Under the pieces are notes generated by a model. That model was not told where the DNA came from. It made no database searches and was given only the letters and a program-made list of their open reading frames with translations. DNA of 41,106 nt from Achromobacter insuavis (GTDB lineage: Bacteria > Pseudomonadota > Gammaproteobacteria > Burkholderiales > Burkholderiaceae_B): the NCBI RefSeq assembly GCF_902859645.1, contig NZ_CADIJR010000057.1, positions 1-41,106 of the forward strand, written 5' to 3'. The translations under genes were made by a program, and so were the position numbers. Shown in pieces: positions 23,739 through 34,068 of the stretch (its first letter is position 1; every line of letters starts with the position of its first letter).

Positions 23739-24932
23739 ATGAACAAGAAAAGCGCGATGTGGCGCGGTGCGGCGGTGCTTACGCTGACGGCATCGGCCCT
23801 GACGTTGGCCGCTTGCGGCAAGAAGCAGGACGCGCCCCAGGCGGGCAAGCCGCAGGTGACGGTCGTCACCCTGACCACCAAACCGGTTTCCCTCACCACT
23901 GAATTGCCGGGCCGCACCTCGCCGTTCCGCGTCGCCGAAGTGCGGCCGCAGGTCAACGGCATCGTGCAGAAGCGCCTGTTCACCGAGGGCGGCGAGGTCA
24001 AGGCCGGCGAACAGCTTTACCAGATCGACCCCGCGCTCTACCAGGCCAGCTTCGACAGCCAGAAGGCCGCCCTGGCGCGCGCCCAGGCGCAGCAGAAGAC
24101 CGCCGCGCTGCTGGCCGAGCGCTACAAGCCGCTGGTGGCCACCCGCGCCGTCAGCCAGCAGACCTACGACAACGCCGTGGCCTCGCGCGACCAGGCCGTC
24201 GCCGACGTGCTGTCGGCCAAGGCCGCGCTCGACACCGCGCGCATCAACCTGGTCTACACCAAGGTGCTGTCGCCGATCGACGGCATCATCGGCCGCTCCT
24301 CGGTCACCGAAGGCGCGCTGGTCACCGCCAACCAGGCCACGGCCCTGGCCGCCGTGCAGCAGATCGATCCGATCTACGTCGACGTGACGCAGTCCAGCGT
24401 GCAACTGCTGCGCCTGCAGAACGCGCTCGCCAGCGGCCAGCTCAAGAAGGCCGAGGGCGAGCAGGCCGCGCTGGTCACGCTGACGCTGGAAGACGGCTCG
24501 CAATACACCCAGCAGGGCAAGCTGCAGTTCTCCGAAGTCACGGTCGATCAGGGCACCGGCTCGGTGACGCTGCGCGCGGTGTTCCCCAACCCGGACCGCC
24601 GCCTGCTGCCGGGCATGTTCGTGCGCGCCCGCCTGGTCGACGGCGTCGCCGCCGACGGCCTGCTGGTGCCGCAACGCGGCGTGACGCGCAACCAGCGCGG
24701 CCTGCCGACGGCGCTGGTGGTCAATGCCGAGAACAAAGTCGAATTGCGTGAACTCAAGACCGACCGCGCCATTGGCGACCAGTGGCTGGTCACCGACGGC
24801 CTGAAGGCCGGTGAAAAGGTCATCGTGGAAGGCGTGCAGATGGTGCGCCCGGGCGTCGAGGTGGTGGCCACGGAAGCCGGCGCCAAGCCGGCGCAGCAAC
24901 CGCAGGCGGGCGCCGCGGCGGCCAAGCAGTAG
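23739..24932 (+). CDS. axyA: RND efflux periplasmic adaptor lipoprotein (MexA/AxyA-like)
   Basis: 397 residues from ATG 23739, chosen because GGGAA lies eight bases upstream; an ATG three codons earlier (23730) is the alternative. The lipoprotein signal ends L-A-A-C26. The order is beta-barrel and lipoyl strands ([40 protein letters not shown]), a coiled-coil hairpin (about 95-165, [20 protein letters not shown] ... [20 protein letters not shown]), then [20 protein letters not shown] and the membrane-proximal barrel ([37 protein letters not shown]). It bridges the RND pump and outer-membrane channel in the periplasm. The gene order lysR<>A-B-M matches Achromobacter AxyABM, a MexAB-OprM homologue; the symbol rests on that similarity. 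Confidence 0.9.
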   Translation: MNKKSAMWRGAAVLTLTASALTLAACGKKQDAPQAGKPQVTVVTLTTKPVSLTTELPGRTSPFRVAEVRPQVNGIVQKRLFTEGGEVKAGEQLYQIDPALYQASFDSQKAALARAQAQQKTAALLAERYKPLVATRAVSQQTYDNAVASRDQAVADVLSAKAALDTARINLVYTKVLSPIDGIIGRSSVTEGALVTANQATALAAVQQIDPIYVDVTQSSVQLLRLQNALASGQLKKAEGEQAALVTLTLEDGSQYTQQGKLQFSEVTVDQGTGSVTLRAVFPNPDRRLLPGMFVRARLVDGVAADGLLVPQRGVTRNQRGLPTALVVNAENKVELRELKTDRAIGDQWLVTDGLKAGEKVIVEGVQMVRPGVEVVATEAGAKPAQQPQAGAAAAKQ

Positions 24933-24946
24933 TCAGGGAGCCTTGC

Positions 24947-27900
24947 ATGGCAAAGTTTTTTATCGATAGACCGGTCTTCGCATGGGTGATCGCGATCGTG
25001 CTGATGATGGCCGGCGCGTTGTCCATCCTGAAGCTGCCGGTTTCGCAGTATCCGAATATCGCGCCGCCGGCCATCGGCATCGCGGTGACCTACCCGGGCG
25101 CCTCGGCGCAGACGGTGCAGGACACCGTGGTGCAGGTGATCGAACAGCAGATGAACGGCCTTGACGGCCTGGAGTACATTTCCTCGGAAAGCAACTCCGA
25201 CGGCAGCATGTCCATCACGCTGACGTTCCGCCAGGGCACCAACCCCGACACCGCCCAGGTGCAGGTGCAGAACAAGCTGTCGCTGGCGCAGCCGCTCTTG
25301 CCGCAGGAAGTGCAGCAGCAGGGCATCCGCGTCACCAAGGCCACCAAGAACTTCCTGATCGTGGCGGGCTTCGTGTCCACCGATGGCACGATGACCAAGG
25401 ACGACCTGGCCGACTACGTCGCCTCGTACGTCCAGGATCCCATCAGCCGCACCCAGGGCGTGGGCGACTTCCAGCTGTTCGGCTCGCAGTACGCCATGCG
25501 CATCTGGCTGGATCCGGCCAAGCTGGTGAACTACGGCCTGACCACGGTCGACGTGGTCAACGCCATCAAGGAACAGAACGTCCAGGTCTCGTCCGGCCAG
25601 TTGGGCGGCCTGCCCGCGGTGCGTGGCCAGCAGCTGAACGCCACCATCATCGGCCCCTCGCGCCTGGAGCGTCCGGAAGACTTCGGCCGCATCCTGCTCA
25701 AGGTCAACACCGACGGCTCGCAAGTGCGCCTGGCCAACGTCGCCCGCATCGAGCTGGGCGGCCAGACCTACGCCATCGACAGCTACTACAACGGCAAGCC
25801 CGCCTCGGGCCTGGCGATCAAGCTGGCCCCGGGCGCCAACGCGCTCGACACGGCGCAGGCGGTGCGTGACACCATCAACAACCTGAAGCCGTATTTCCCG
25901 CCCGGCATGGACGTCGTCTATCCGTACGACACCACGCCGTTCGTCAGCCTGTCGATCGAGGAAGTGTTCAAGACGCTGGTGGAAGCCATCATCCTGGTGT
26001 TCCTGGTGATGTACCTGTTCCTGCAGAACTTCCGCGCCACGCTGATCCCGACGCTGGCGGTGCCGGTGGTGCTGCTGGGCACCTTCGGCGTGCTGGCGGC
26101 GTTCGGCTATTCCATCAACACCCTGACCATGTTCGGCATGGTGCTGGCCATCGGCCTGCTGGTGGACGACGCCATCGTGGTGGTGGAAAACGTCGAGCGG
26201 GTGATGGCCGAGGAGGGCCTGACGCCCAAGCAGGCCACGCGCAAGTCCATGACCCAGATCACCGGCGCGCTGATCGGCATCGCCATGGTGCTGGCGGCGG
26301 TGTTCATCCCGATGGCCTTCTTCGGCGGCTCGACCGGCGTGATCTATCGCCAGTTCTCCATCACCATCGTGTCCTCGATGGTGCTGTCGGTGATCGTCGC
26401 CATCGTCTTCACGCCGGCGCTGTGCGCCACGCTGCTCAAGCCGATTCCCAAGGGCCACCATGGCACCAAGCGCGGCTTCTTCGGCTGGTTCAACCGCGCC
26501 TTCGACCGCAGCAGCCACGGCTACGCCAATACCGTGGCGCGCGGCCTGGGCCGCACCAAGCGCCTGATGGTGGTGTACCTGGCCATCGTCATCGCCATGG
26601 GCTGGATGTTCACCCGCATCCCGACCGCGTTCCTGCCGGGCGAAGACCAGGGCATCCTGTTCGCCCAGATCCAGACGCCCGCCGGCGCCACCGCCGAACG
26701 CACCAAGGCCGTCATCGACGAGGCCACCAACTACCTGCTGACCGAAGAGAAGGACGCGGTCACCTCGGTGTTCGCGGTCAACGGCTTCAACTTCGGCGGC
26801 CGCGGCCAGAACGCCTCGATCCTGTTCATCAAGCTGCGCGACTGGGAAGACCGCGGCGCCGCCGATCTCAAGGCGGCCGCCGTGGCGGCGCGCGCCAACG
26901 CCCATTTCAGGAAGACCGAGCGCGACGCCCAGCTGTTCGTGGTGCCGCCGCCCTCGGTGATGGAACTGGGCAACGTCGACGGTTTCGACTTCCAGCTGAT
27001 GGACCGCGCCGGCGTGGGCCATGAAAAACTGCTGGCCGCGCGCAACCAGCTGCTGGGCGAGGCGGCGCAGAGCAAGATCCTGCAGGGCGTGCGCCCCAAC
27101 GGCATCGAGGACGCGCCGCAGTACCAGCTCGACATCGACCGCGAAAAGGCGCGGGCGCTGGGCGTGTCCGTCTCGGACATCAACAGCACGCTGTCCACCG
27201 CCTGGGGTTCGTCGTACGTCAACGACTTCATCGACCGCGGCCGCGTCAAGAAGGTGTTCGCGCAGGGCGAGGCCTCGGCGCGCATGCTGCCCGACGACCT
27301 GGACAAATGGTACGTGCGCAACAGCAATGGCGACATGGTGCCGTTCTCGGCGTTCGCCAAGGCCACCTGGAGCTTCGGCCCGCAGAAGCTGAACCGCTAC
27401 AACGGCGTGCCGTCCTACAACATCCAGGGCCAGGCGGCGCCGGGCTACAGCTCGGGCGCGGCCATGAACGAAATGGAACGCATCGCCAGCAAGCTGCCGG
27501 TGGGCGTGGGTTTCGAATGGACCGGCATGTCGTACGAAGAACGCCTGTCGGGCGCCCAGGCGCCGGCGCTGTACGCGATCTCGCTGATCGTGGTGTTCCT
27601 GTGCCTGGCGGCGCTGTATGAAAGCTGGACGATCCCGTCCGCGGTCATGCTGGTGGTGCCCCTGGGCATCATCGGGGCGCTGGGGGCGACGCTGCTGCGC
27701 GGCCTGTCCAACGACGTGTACTTCCAGGTGGGCCTGCTCACCACCATCGGGTTGGCGGCCAAGAACGCCATCCTGATCGTGGAGTTCGCCAAGGAGCACT
27801 ACGAGGCCGGGGCGAGCCTGACGGAATCGGCGATCCACGCCGCCCGCCAGCGCCTGCGCCCGATCCTGATGACGTCGCTGGCGTTCATCCTGGGCGTGGT

Positions 27901-28129
27901 GCCGCTCGCGATTTCCTCGGGCGCCGGTTCGGGCAGCCAGAACGCCATCGGCACGGGCGTGATCGGCGGCATGCTGACCGCGACCTTCCTGGCCATCTTC
28001 TTCGTCCCCGCGTTCTTCGTGATCATGCTGCGCCTGTTCAAGGTGGAACGCATGAGCGCGCGACGCGACCCGCACGACCCCAGCGCCAACGACGCGCAGG
28101 ACGTGTCCGTCGAAGGAAAACCGCAATGA
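24947..28129 (+). CDS. axyB: RND multidrug efflux pump, HAE1 family (MexB/AxyB-like)
   Basis: 1060 residues, full length for AcrB/MexB. It begins [20 protein letters not shown], the standard first helix. Proton-relay residues Asp407-Asp408 are present in [18 protein letters not shown] and match AcrB numbering exactly; a relay Lys is expected near residue 940 ([16 protein letters not shown]). The two large periplasmic loops include [20 protein letters not shown] and [20 protein letters not shown], the latter the usual HAE1 form. It exports drugs from the periplasm and inner membrane using the proton gradient. The gene starts 14 bases after axyA and overlaps the outer-membrane factor gene by four bases (ATGA). 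The long antisense frame over this gene is a codon-bias shadow. Confidence 0.95.
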   Translation: MAKFFIDRPVFAWVIAIVLMMAGALSILKLPVSQYPNIAPPAIGIAVTYPGASAQTVQDTVVQVIEQQMNGLDGLEYISSESNSDGSMSITLTFRQGTNPDTAQVQVQNKLSLAQPLLPQEVQQQGIRVTKATKNFLIVAGFVSTDGTMTKDDLADYVASYVQDPISRTQGVGDFQLFGSQYAMRIWLDPAKLVNYGLTTVDVVNAIKEQNVQVSSGQLGGLPAVRGQQLNATIIGPSRLERPEDFGRILLKVNTDGSQVRLANVARIELGGQTYAIDSYYNGKPASGLAIKLAPGANALDTAQAVRDTINNLKPYFPPGMDVVYPYDTTPFVSLSIEEVFKTLVEAIILVFLVMYLFLQNFRATLIPTLAVPVVLLGTFGVLAAFGYSINTLTMFGMVLAIGLLVDDAIVVVENVERVMAEEGLTPKQATRKSMTQITGALIGIAMVLAAVFIPMAFFGGSTGVIYRQFSITIVSSMVLSVIVAIVFTPALCATLLKPIPKGHHGTKRGFFGWFNRAFDRSSHGYANTVARGLGRTKRLMVVYLAIVIAMGWMFTRIPTAFLPGEDQGILFAQIQTPAGATAERTKAVIDEATNYLLTEEKDAVTSVFAVNGFNFGGRGQNASILFIKLRDWEDRGAADLKAAAVAARANAHFRKTERDAQLFVVPPPSVMELGNVDGFDFQLMDRAGVGHEKLLAARNQLLGEAAQSKILQGVRPNGIEDAPQYQLDIDREKARALGVSVSDINSTLSTAWGSSYVNDFIDRGRVKKVFAQGEASARMLPDDLDKWYVRNSNGDMVPFSAFAKATWSFGPQKLNRYNGVPSYNIQGQAAPGYSSGAAMNEMERIASKLPVGVGFEWTGMSYEERLSGAQAPALYAISLIVVFLCLAALYESWTIPSAVMLVVPLGIIGALGATLLRGLSNDVYFQVGLLTTIGLAAKNAILIVEFAKEHYEAGASLTESAIHAARQRLRPILMTSLAFILGVVPLAISSGAGSGSQNAIGTGVIGGMLTATFLAIFFVPAFFVIMLRLFKVERMSARRDPHDPSANDAQDVSVEGKPQ

Positions 28130-29616
28130 AGCTGCAGATGAGAACCCTGGTTTCCCTTTCCCTGGCGGCGGCCCTGGCGGGCTGCTCGCTGGCCCCGACC
28201 TACGAACGGCCCGACGCGCCGGTCTCGTCGGCCTATCCGACCGGCCCGGCCTACAAGGCCGACGCCGCCGGCGCCGTGGCCACGGCCGACATCGGCTGGC
28301 GCGACTTCTTCGCCGATCCGCTGCTCCAGCAGCTGATCGAGCAGTCGCTGGCCAACAACCGCGACCTGCGCGTGGCGGCCTTGAACGTCGAGGCGGCGCG
28401 GGCGCAGTACCGCATCCAGCGCGCCGATCTGATGCCCAGCGTCGGCATCGCCGGCAAGGAAACGGCCCAGCGCACGCCGGCCGACCTGTCGCCCAGCGGC
28501 CAGGCCACCACCAGCCACAACTACCAGGTCGGCGCCGCGCTGTCCTCGTGGGAGCTGGATCTGTTCGGCCGCATCCGCAGCCTCAGCGACAAGGCGCTCG
28601 AATCGTACCTGGCGCTGGACGAGACCCGCACGGCGACGCAGCTGACGCTGATCGCCGAGGTGGCCAACGCCTACCTGACGCTGCGCGCCGACCAGGAACT
28701 GCTGAACCTGACCCGCGGCACCTTCAAGAGCCAGGAAGATTCCTACAAGCTCACCCAGCAGAGCTATGACCAGGGCCTGTCCACCGCGCTGGACCTGAGC
28801 CAGGCCGAAGTGTCGCTGCGCACCGCGCAGGCCAACCTGTCGCAATACACGCGCCAGGAGGCCCAGGATCGCAATGCGCTGGTGCTGCTGGTGGGTCAGC
28901 CGCTGTCGCCGGAACTCTCGGCGTCGCTGGACAGCGCCGTCAAGCTCGACGACGGCATGCTGCCGACCGCGCTGCCGGCCGGCCTGCCGTCCGAACTGCT
29001 GGCGCGCCGCCCGGACATCCGCGCGGCCGAGCACCAGCTCAAGGGCGCCAACGCCAACATCGGCGCGGCCCGCGCGGCGTTCTTCCCGACCATCAGCCTG
29101 ACGGGCAACGCCGGCACCGCCAGCGCCAGCCTGGGCGGACTGTTCAACGCCGGCTCCGGCGCCTGGAGCTTCGTGCCGCAGATCACGGTGCCGATCTTCG
29201 CCGGCGGCTCGCTGCTGGCGGGCCTGGACCTGGCCAAGGTGCAGAAGAACATTCAGGTCGCGCAGTACGAGAAGACCATCCAGACCGGTTTTCGCGAAGT
29301 GGCCGACGCCCTTGCCGGGCGCGGCACGCTGGACGAGCAGATCCAGGCCCAGCAACTGCTGGTGGCCGCCAACCAGCGCGCCTATGACCTGTCCGAGCAG
29401 CGCTTCCGCCAGGGCATCGACGACTACCTGACGGTGCTGGATTCGCAGCGTTCGCTCTACAACGCCCAGCAGACGCTGGTCAACACGCGCCTGTCGCGCC
29501 TGTCCAACCTGGTGACTTTGTACAAGGTGCTGGGCGGCGGCTGGACCGAACGCACTGTCACGGCCGCGCAGCCGGCGCCGGACGCGGCGCCCGCGGGCGC
29601 CGGCCAGCCGGGCTGA
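28126..29616 (+). CDS. axyM: RND efflux outer-membrane factor lipoprotein (OprM/AxyM-like)
   Basis: 496 residues. The lipoprotein signal [20 protein letters not shown] is lipidated at Cys20, followed by the NodT/OprM start [18 protein letters not shown] and [20 protein letters not shown]. Two TolC-type repeats follow, each with the outer-membrane strands and long helices: [93 protein letters not shown] and [20 protein letters not shown]. It forms the trimeric channel through the outer membrane for the AxyAB pump. Its start overlaps axyB (ATGA). A terminator follows 20 bases after the stop. Confidence 0.93.
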   Translation: MKLQMRTLVSLSLAAALAGCSLAPTYERPDAPVSSAYPTGPAYKADAAGAVATADIGWRDFFADPLLQQLIEQSLANNRDLRVAALNVEAARAQYRIQRADLMPSVGIAGKETAQRTPADLSPSGQATTSHNYQVGAALSSWELDLFGRIRSLSDKALESYLALDETRTATQLTLIAEVANAYLTLRADQELLNLTRGTFKSQEDSYKLTQQSYDQGLSTALDLSQAEVSLRTAQANLSQYTRQEAQDRNALVLLVGQPLSPELSASLDSAVKLDDGMLPTALPAGLPSELLARRPDIRAAEHQLKGANANIGAARAAFFPTISLTGNAGTASASLGGLFNAGSGAWSFVPQITVPIFAGGSLLAGLDLAKVQKNIQVAQYEKTIQTGFREVADALAGRGTLDEQIQAQQLLVAANQRAYDLSEQRFRQGIDDYLTVLDSQRSLYNAQQTLVNTRLSRLSNLVTLYKVLGGGWTERTVTAAQPAPDAAPAGAGQPG

Positions 29617-29636
29617 GCCTCATCGCGGCATGAAAA

Positions 29637-29672
29637 AAAGCGGGCCGATCGAAAGATCGGCCCGCTTTGCTT
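29637..29672. terminator. Bidirectional Rho-independent terminator after the RND operon
   Basis: 14-bp perfect stem AAAGCGGGCCGATC (29637-29650) / GATCGGCCCGCTTT (29655-29668) with a GAAA tetraloop, preceded by A residues and followed by GCTT. It serves the RND operon (plus) and the convergent glsB-like gene (minus). It is the clearest terminator of the window. Confidence 0.9.
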
Positions 29673-29690
29673 GATGCGTGCGCCGCGGCG

Positions 29691-29942
29691 TCAGGCGCGC
29701 TTCTTGGCGATCAGGCCGACCACGAACAGCACGATGATCGCGCCGACGATCGATCCGATCCAGCCGGCCGGTTCGCCCGGGGCGTACCAGCCCAACTTCT
29801 GGCCGAGGAAGCCGGCCACGACCGCGCCCACGATGCCCAGTATGGTGGTCATGATGATCCCCATGTTCTGGTCTCCCGGCATGATCGCGCGGGCGAGCAG
29901 CCCGACGATGAAGCCAACGATGATCATGATGATGATGCTCAT
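29691..29942 (-). CDS. GlsB/YeaQ/YmgE family stress-response membrane protein
   Basis: 83 residues from ATG 29942, with AAGGAG seven bases upstream. Three short hydrophobic helices with many glycines: MSIIIMIIVGFIVGLLARAI, GIIMTTILGIVGAVVAGFLG, GWIGSIVGAIIVLFVVGLIA, ending KKRA. This is the classic transglycosylase-associated (YeaQ/YmgE) inner-membrane protein pattern, including MPGDQNMG between helices 1 and 2. Members are induced by general or acid stress, but their molecular role is unclear. The 5' leader carries a small GGGGC/GCCCC hairpin (29967-29981). The longer frame up to 30089 lacks family sequence. Confidence 0.92.
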   Translation of the reverse strand: MSIIIMIIVGFIVGLLARAIMPGDQNMGIIMTTILGIVGAVVAGFLGQKLGWYAPGEPAGWIGSIVGAIIVLFVVGLIAKKRA

Positions 29943-30038
29943 GCGCGTACTCCTTGCGAGGGTAAAGGGGCGATGTGCCCCGATATTACTCATGCACGCG
30001 GCGGCGGCGCTGTAACAACTGGTGTGTGGGGCAAGGGC

Positions 30039-30077
30039 GCAACATGCTGCGCCGCATCGTCGATGCAGCAATGTTGC
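30039..30077. repeat. Inverted repeat between the SCO1 gene and the glsB-like gene
   Basis: Arms GCAACAT (30039-30045) and ATGTTGC (30071-30077) extend through GCTGC/GCAGC with a one-base bulge, and the interior has a further GCATC-GTC-GATGC hairpin. It lies eight bases after the SCO1 stop on the minus strand. It is probably a terminator or 3' mRNA structure, though without a T run. Confidence 0.5.
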
Positions 30078-30085
30078 AGGCGGCC

Positions 30086-30700
30086 TCACGAGGTCAGGTC
30101 GATCAGCTGGCGCAGGTCCTTGGTCATCGCCTCGATGCTGTCGGTGTCCGAGGCCAGCAGGCGGGCGCGGCCCTGGTTGTCGAAAATATACACGCCGCGG
30201 CTGTGGGTCACTTCGTACTGGTCGGGGTCGTCGCCGGGACGGGGCTTCTCGATCTGGTAGGCGACGCGGTAGCGGCGCGCCAGGTCGGCCACCTGCTTTT
30301 CGTTGCCGGTGACGCCGATGGCGTTGCTGTTGAAGGCGTTGACGTAGGCCTGCAGGATATCCGGCGTGTCACGGTGCGGGTCGACGCTGACGAACAGGAT
30401 GCGCACGTCGCGCGCCTTGTCGCCCAGGTTCTGCAGCACCGCCGTCAACTGCGCCATGGTGGTCGGGCAGATGTCGGGGCAACTGGCGTAGCCGAAGAAC
30501 AGCAGCACCGTCTTGCCCTTGAGGTCATCGCTGCTGACCGTCTTGCCGCCGGCGCCCGGCAGCGAGAACTTCAGGTCGGGCAGGTGGCCCTTGACGTTGT
30601 AGAGCGTCCAATCGACATTGCGGTCGCCGCAGGCGGCAAGCAGCATGCACAAGGCCAACAGCAGACCGCGCCAGGCGCGGCCGGTAATCAGGTGTCGCAT
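30086..30700 (-). CDS. SCO1/SenC family copper-binding lipoprotein
   Basis: 204 residues from ATG 30700; an ATG three codons earlier (30709) is possible and neither has a strong ribosome site. The lipoprotein signal ends L-A-A-C24. The thioredoxin-like fold has the copper motif CPDIC (Cys74, Cys78) and the third ligand His166 in EVTHSRGVYIFDNQG. VSVDPHRDTPDILQAYV is also diagnostic. SCO proteins deliver copper to, or reduce the CuA site of, cytochrome c oxidase in the periplasm. No cox genes are in the window, so this is an orphan copy. It is divergent from the methyltransferase-like gene. Confidence 0.92.
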   Translation of the reverse strand: MRHLITGRAWRGLLLALCMLLAACGDRNVDWTLYNVKGHLPDLKFSLPGAGGKTVSSDDLKGKTVLLFFGYASCPDICPTTMAQLTAVLQNLGDKARDVRILFVSVDPHRDTPDILQAYVNAFNSNAIGVTGNEKQVADLARRYRVAYQIEKPRPGDDPDQYEVTHSRGVYIFDNQGRARLLASDTDSIEAMTKDLRQLIDLTS

Positions 30701-30921
30701 GGGTTCCATCGCCGGTTGAGGGATAAACCCGTCGATTCTACCCGCAGGCGACGGGGCGGCCGCCGGGTCGCCCAGCACCGGGCTTGTCCTGGCGCAAGGC
30801 AGGGCGGGGCGCAGTTGTGAAGCTTTGTCGGAATATTGTTGGGGATCTGGCAAATCGGCCCACGCGGCCGTCGCGGATCGGTACATTCAGGGCCTTGTCA
30901 GTGACCGGCGAGGTGCCCTCC

Positions 30922-31659
30922 ATGAATGCCACGGCCAATCCCGCGCTGGGCTATCCCTATTTTCCGTATTACCCGGTGGTGCTCGACATCCTGCGCAGCC
31001 GGCTGGCCGACAGCGTGCTGGACGCGCCCTGTGACCGCGGCTGGCTGGGCGACATGGCGCGCCCGGCGACCGGACGCCTGGTCGAGGTGGACGGTATCGG
31101 TCCGGCCACGCTGCCGGCGCCGGCCAGCGGCTACCGGCGCCTGACCGTGCACGATCTGGAAACGCCGTTGCCCGCCACCGTGGCGTACGACGCGGTGGTC
31201 TGTAGCGAAGCCATCCACCGCGCGATCAACCCCGGCCTGCTGGTGCGCGGCTTTCGCGACGTCCTGCGGCCGGGCGGCACGCTGGTGTTGACCGCGCCCA
31301 ATGCCTGGCATGTGCGCGGCCGGCTGCAGGCGCTGCTGCGAGGCTTTCACGCGGATCCGTGGACCGGCGCGGGCCGCGCCGACGCCGGCGCGCGCGCCGC
31401 GGTGCTGCCCTGGGGCTTCGCGCAGTTGCACCTGCTGCTGGCGCGCCACGGCTTTGGCGACATCACCCTGCACCACGTCGCGGAAGCCGGGCGGCGCGGC
31501 TGGCTGGAGCGCATGCTGGGCTGGCCGGCGCGGCGCTATTGCCAGACCCGCGTCAAGCACGCGCAGGACGAGGACAGCCGCCACTTCTGGCGCCAGGCCG
31601 GATCGGACCCGTCGGTGCACGGGCGCTGGCTGGTGGTGTCGGCGCGGCGGCCGGCCTAG
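30922..31659 (+). CDS. SAM-dependent methyltransferase-like protein with altered motif I
   Basis: 245 residues from ATG 30922, with GAGG nine bases upstream. The class I methyltransferase (methyltransferase type 11/MetW-like) pattern is recognisable: motif I region DSVLDAPCDRGWLGDMA, acidic end of strand 2 (RLVEVDGIG), motif II-like YDAVVCSEAIHRAINPGLLV, and motif III RDVLRPGGTLVLTAPN. Motif I normally reads VLDxGxGxG; here the first Gly is Pro and the second is Asp, so cofactor binding may be altered. The C-terminal part (LPWGFAQLHLLLARHGFGDI) is common in sugar or lipid methyltransferases. The substrate is unknown. Neighbours (SCO1, prlC) give no pathway hint. Confidence 0.75.
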   Translation: MNATANPALGYPYFPYYPVVLDILRSRLADSVLDAPCDRGWLGDMARPATGRLVEVDGIGPATLPAPASGYRRLTVHDLETPLPATVAYDAVVCSEAIHRAINPGLLVRGFRDVLRPGGTLVLTAPNAWHVRGRLQALLRGFHADPWTGAGRADAGARAAVLPWGFAQLHLLLARHGFGDITLHHVAEAGRRGWLERMLGWPARRYCQTRVKHAQDEDSRHFWRQAGSDPSVHGRWLVVSARRPA

Positions 31660-31753
31660 GGCGCGTCGAGGGTCAACCGCGCCTTGAACTGGCCGGCCAT
31701 CGGTCGCCAGGCGCGGCGCGGTGGTGGCGGCCTGTTGCCGCCGCCACCGCATG

Positions 31754-31780
31754 AAAAACGGCCCGCGCGAGGCGGGCCGT
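31754..31780 (-). terminator. Rho-independent terminator of prlC
   Basis: On the minus strand ACGGCCCGC / GCGGGCCGT forms a 9-bp stem with a five-base loop, followed by TTTTT. It begins 23 bases after the prlC stop. A second stem (GGTGG.GGC / GCC.CCACC, about 31719-31748) adjoins it and may end the convergent methyltransferase transcript. Confidence 0.8.
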
Positions 31781-31802
31781 CGGTCCTGCGGGCGCGGTGC
31801 GC

Positions 31803-33869
31803 TCAGGCGGCGCTCATGCCGCTGTGGCGCAGCAGGGCGTCGATGCGCGGCGCGCGGCCGCGGAAGGCCGCGAACGATTCGGCCGCGGGGCGCGAGCCGC
31901 CGACGGCCAGCACTTCGCGGCGGAAACGCGCGCCGGTGGCCGGATCGAGCGTGCCCAGGGCGTTGCCAGCTTGCTTGGCGGCGGCTTCCTCGAACGCCTC
32001 GTAGGCGTCGGCCGACAGCACCTCGGCCCACTTGTAGCTGTAGTAGCCGGCGCCGTAGCCGCCTGCGAACAGGTGCGAGAAGGCGTGCGGCAGGCGGTGC
32101 CAGGCGGGCGGGAACAGCACCGCGACCTCGGCGCGCACTTCCTGCAGCAGGGCCAGCACTTCAGTGATGCTGGCGCCCTTGGCGCGGTCGTGCATCAGCA
32201 TGTCGAACAGCGCGAACTCGATCTGGCGCACGGTCTGCATGCCGCTCTGGTAGTTGCGGGCCGCGACCAGGCGGTCGTAGAGCGCGCGCGGCAGCGGCTC
32301 GCCGCTGTCGACGTGGGCCGACAGCTTCTGCACCACGGCCCATTCCCAGCAGAAGTTCTCCATGAACTGCGAGGGCAGTTCGATGGCGTCCCATTCGACG
32401 CTGGCGAAGGCGGCGGCGCCGGGCTCGTCCACTTCCGACAGCAGCGCGTGCAGGGCGTGGCCGGTTTCGTGGAACAGGGTGATGACGTCATCGTGCGTCA
32501 GCACCGCGGCGCGGTCGCCGTTGGGGCGCGAGAAATTGCAGGTCAGGTAGGCGATCGGCGTCTGCACGCGGCCTGCAACCACGCGGCGGGTTCGCTCGCT
32601 GTCGACCCAGGCGCCGCTCTGCTTGCCGGCGCGGGCGTACAGGTCCAGGTAGAGGTAGCCGATCAGGTCGCCCTGGGGGCTTTCGACGCGCACGCCGCGC
32701 ACGTCGGCATGCCACGACGACACCGGCGTTTCGGCCAGGCGCACGTCGAACAGGGTCTCGATGACCTCGAACAGGCCGGCCAGCACGCGCGGCTCGGTGA
32801 AGTACTGCTTCACCTCGTCTTCGGAGTAGGCGTAGCGCGACTCGCGCAGGCGCTCGGAGGCATAGGCCACGTCCCAAGGCTGCAGCTCGGCCAGGCCGAG
32901 CTCGGCGGCGGCGTAGGCCTTCAGCTCGGCCAGGTCGCGCTGGGCGTAGGGCTTGGCGCGGGCGGCCAGGTCGCGCAGGAAGGTGGTGACCTCCTTGGCG
33001 TCGCGCGCCATGCGCGTCTGCAGGCGCAGCGCGGCGAAGGTGCCCAGGCCCAGCAGGGTGGATTCCTCGGCGCGCAGCGACAGCAGTTCCTCGATCAGGG
33101 GCGAATTGTCGAACTGGGCATCGCCCTGTTCGGACGCCACCGTGCCGTAGCCGCGGTACAGCGCCTCGCGCAGCGAGCGGTCCTGCGCGTACTGCATGAC
33201 GGGCAGGTAGCAGGGCATCTTCAGCGTCAGCTTCCAGCCCGGCTGGCCGTCTTCCTCGGCGGCGGCGCGCGCGGCGGCCTGCACGTCGGCGGGGATGCCG
33301 GCCAGGCGGGCCTCGTCCTCGATCCGCAGTGACCAGGCGTCGATGGCGTCCAGCACGTTCTCGGAGAACTTCTGCGAGGCCTGCGCCTCGCGGTCGGAGA
33401 TGACGGCGTAGCGTTCACGGTCGGCGCCGCGCAGTTCGACGCCGCTCAGGCGGAAGTCGCGCAGGGCCATCTCGACGATGCGGCGGCGCACCGGCGACCA
33501 CGACGCGAAATCGGGCGCGGCGGCCAGGCGCTGGTACTGCTGGTACAGGCCTTCGTGCAGGCCGACCCAGGTCGAGAACTCGGTCACCAGGGGCAGGGCG
33601 GCGTTGTAGGCCTCGCGCAGCTCGGGGGTGTTGACCACGGCGTTCAGGTGGCCGGCCACCGACCACGCGCGCCACAGCCGTTCGGAGGCGGTATCCAGCG
33701 GCTCGACCACGGCTTCCCAGGTGGGCGCCAGCGCCGGATCGGCGGCATGGTCGACGGCCTGGCGGGCGATGCCCAGCAGTTCCTCGATGGCGGGCACCAC
33801 GTGCGCGGGCTTGACCGCCTGGTAGTCGACCAGTTCTGAGACGGGGGCGAGCAGGGGATTCTGGGTCAT
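31803..33869 (-). CDS. prlC: Oligopeptidase A (M3 zinc metallopeptidase)
   Basis: 688 residues, matching the ~680 of E. coli PrlC/OpdA. It starts MTQNPLLAPVSELVDYQAVK. The zinc motif HETGH (His467, Glu468, His471) lies in VITLFHETGHALHALLSEVD, and the third ligand region is in AAFASVEWDAIELPSQFMEN. The C-terminal signature (YKWAEVLSADAYEAFEEAAA) is also typical of M3 peptidases. It degrades short peptides in the cytoplasm, including cleaved signal peptides. There is no signal sequence. It follows folD on the same strand after a 199-bp gap holding a large hairpin, so the two may be transcribed separately. Confidence 0.96.
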   Translation of the reverse strand: MTQNPLLAPVSELVDYQAVKPAHVVPAIEELLGIARQAVDHAADPALAPTWEAVVEPLDTASERLWRAWSVAGHLNAVVNTPELREAYNAALPLVTEFSTWVGLHEGLYQQYQRLAAAPDFASWSPVRRRIVEMALRDFRLSGVELRGADRERYAVISDREAQASQKFSENVLDAIDAWSLRIEDEARLAGIPADVQAAARAAAEEDGQPGWKLTLKMPCYLPVMQYAQDRSLREALYRGYGTVASEQGDAQFDNSPLIEELLSLRAEESTLLGLGTFAALRLQTRMARDAKEVTTFLRDLAARAKPYAQRDLAELKAYAAAELGLAELQPWDVAYASERLRESRYAYSEDEVKQYFTEPRVLAGLFEVIETLFDVRLAETPVSSWHADVRGVRVESPQGDLIGYLYLDLYARAGKQSGAWVDSERTRRVVAGRVQTPIAYLTCNFSRPNGDRAAVLTHDDVITLFHETGHALHALLSEVDEPGAAAFASVEWDAIELPSQFMENFCWEWAVVQKLSAHVDSGEPLPRALYDRLVAARNYQSGMQTVRQIEFALFDMLMHDRAKGASITEVLALLQEVRAEVAVLFPPAWHRLPHAFSHLFAGGYGAGYYSYKWAEVLSADAYEAFEEAAAKQAGNALGTLDPATGARFRREVLAVGGSRPAAESFAAFRGRAPRIDALLRHSGMSAA

Positions 33870-33987
33870 GGTGTTACCAATTGCGTGAGAGGGGCGGGCG
33901 GCGCGGGATCGAGGCGATACGGCCGGCGGGCATGGGAATCAGGTTGGGGCGATCGGGCCAAAAGCAAGGGCGCGGCCCCCGAAACGA

Positions 33988-34038
33988 CTGTGGGTTTGCC
34001 CCACCGGCCCTCCGGGAGGGCGCGGGACAAACCCACAG
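33988..34038. repeat. Large nested hairpin between folD and prlC
   Basis: Outer arms CTGTGGGTTTG (33988-33998) and CAAACCCACAG (34028-34038) are perfectly complementary over 11 bp and continue with CCC/GGG after one offset base. Inside is a perfect GCCCTCC-G-GGAGGGC palindrome (34007-34021). Both strands would form it. It lies 31 bp after the folD stop and may terminate folD, although no T run follows, or act as an mRNA 3' structure. The rest of this 199-bp gap shows nothing else. Confidence 0.65.
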
Positions 34039-34068
34039 GGGTGCCACGGCGGGGCGCGGGACCGGTCT

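Noticed and set aside
24548-28126. 1192-codon open frame antisense to axyB
   Set aside because: It is rich in His/Gly/Arg/Val/Gln repeats typical of the third-position GC shadow, lacks any family motif and lies opposite a full-length RND pump.
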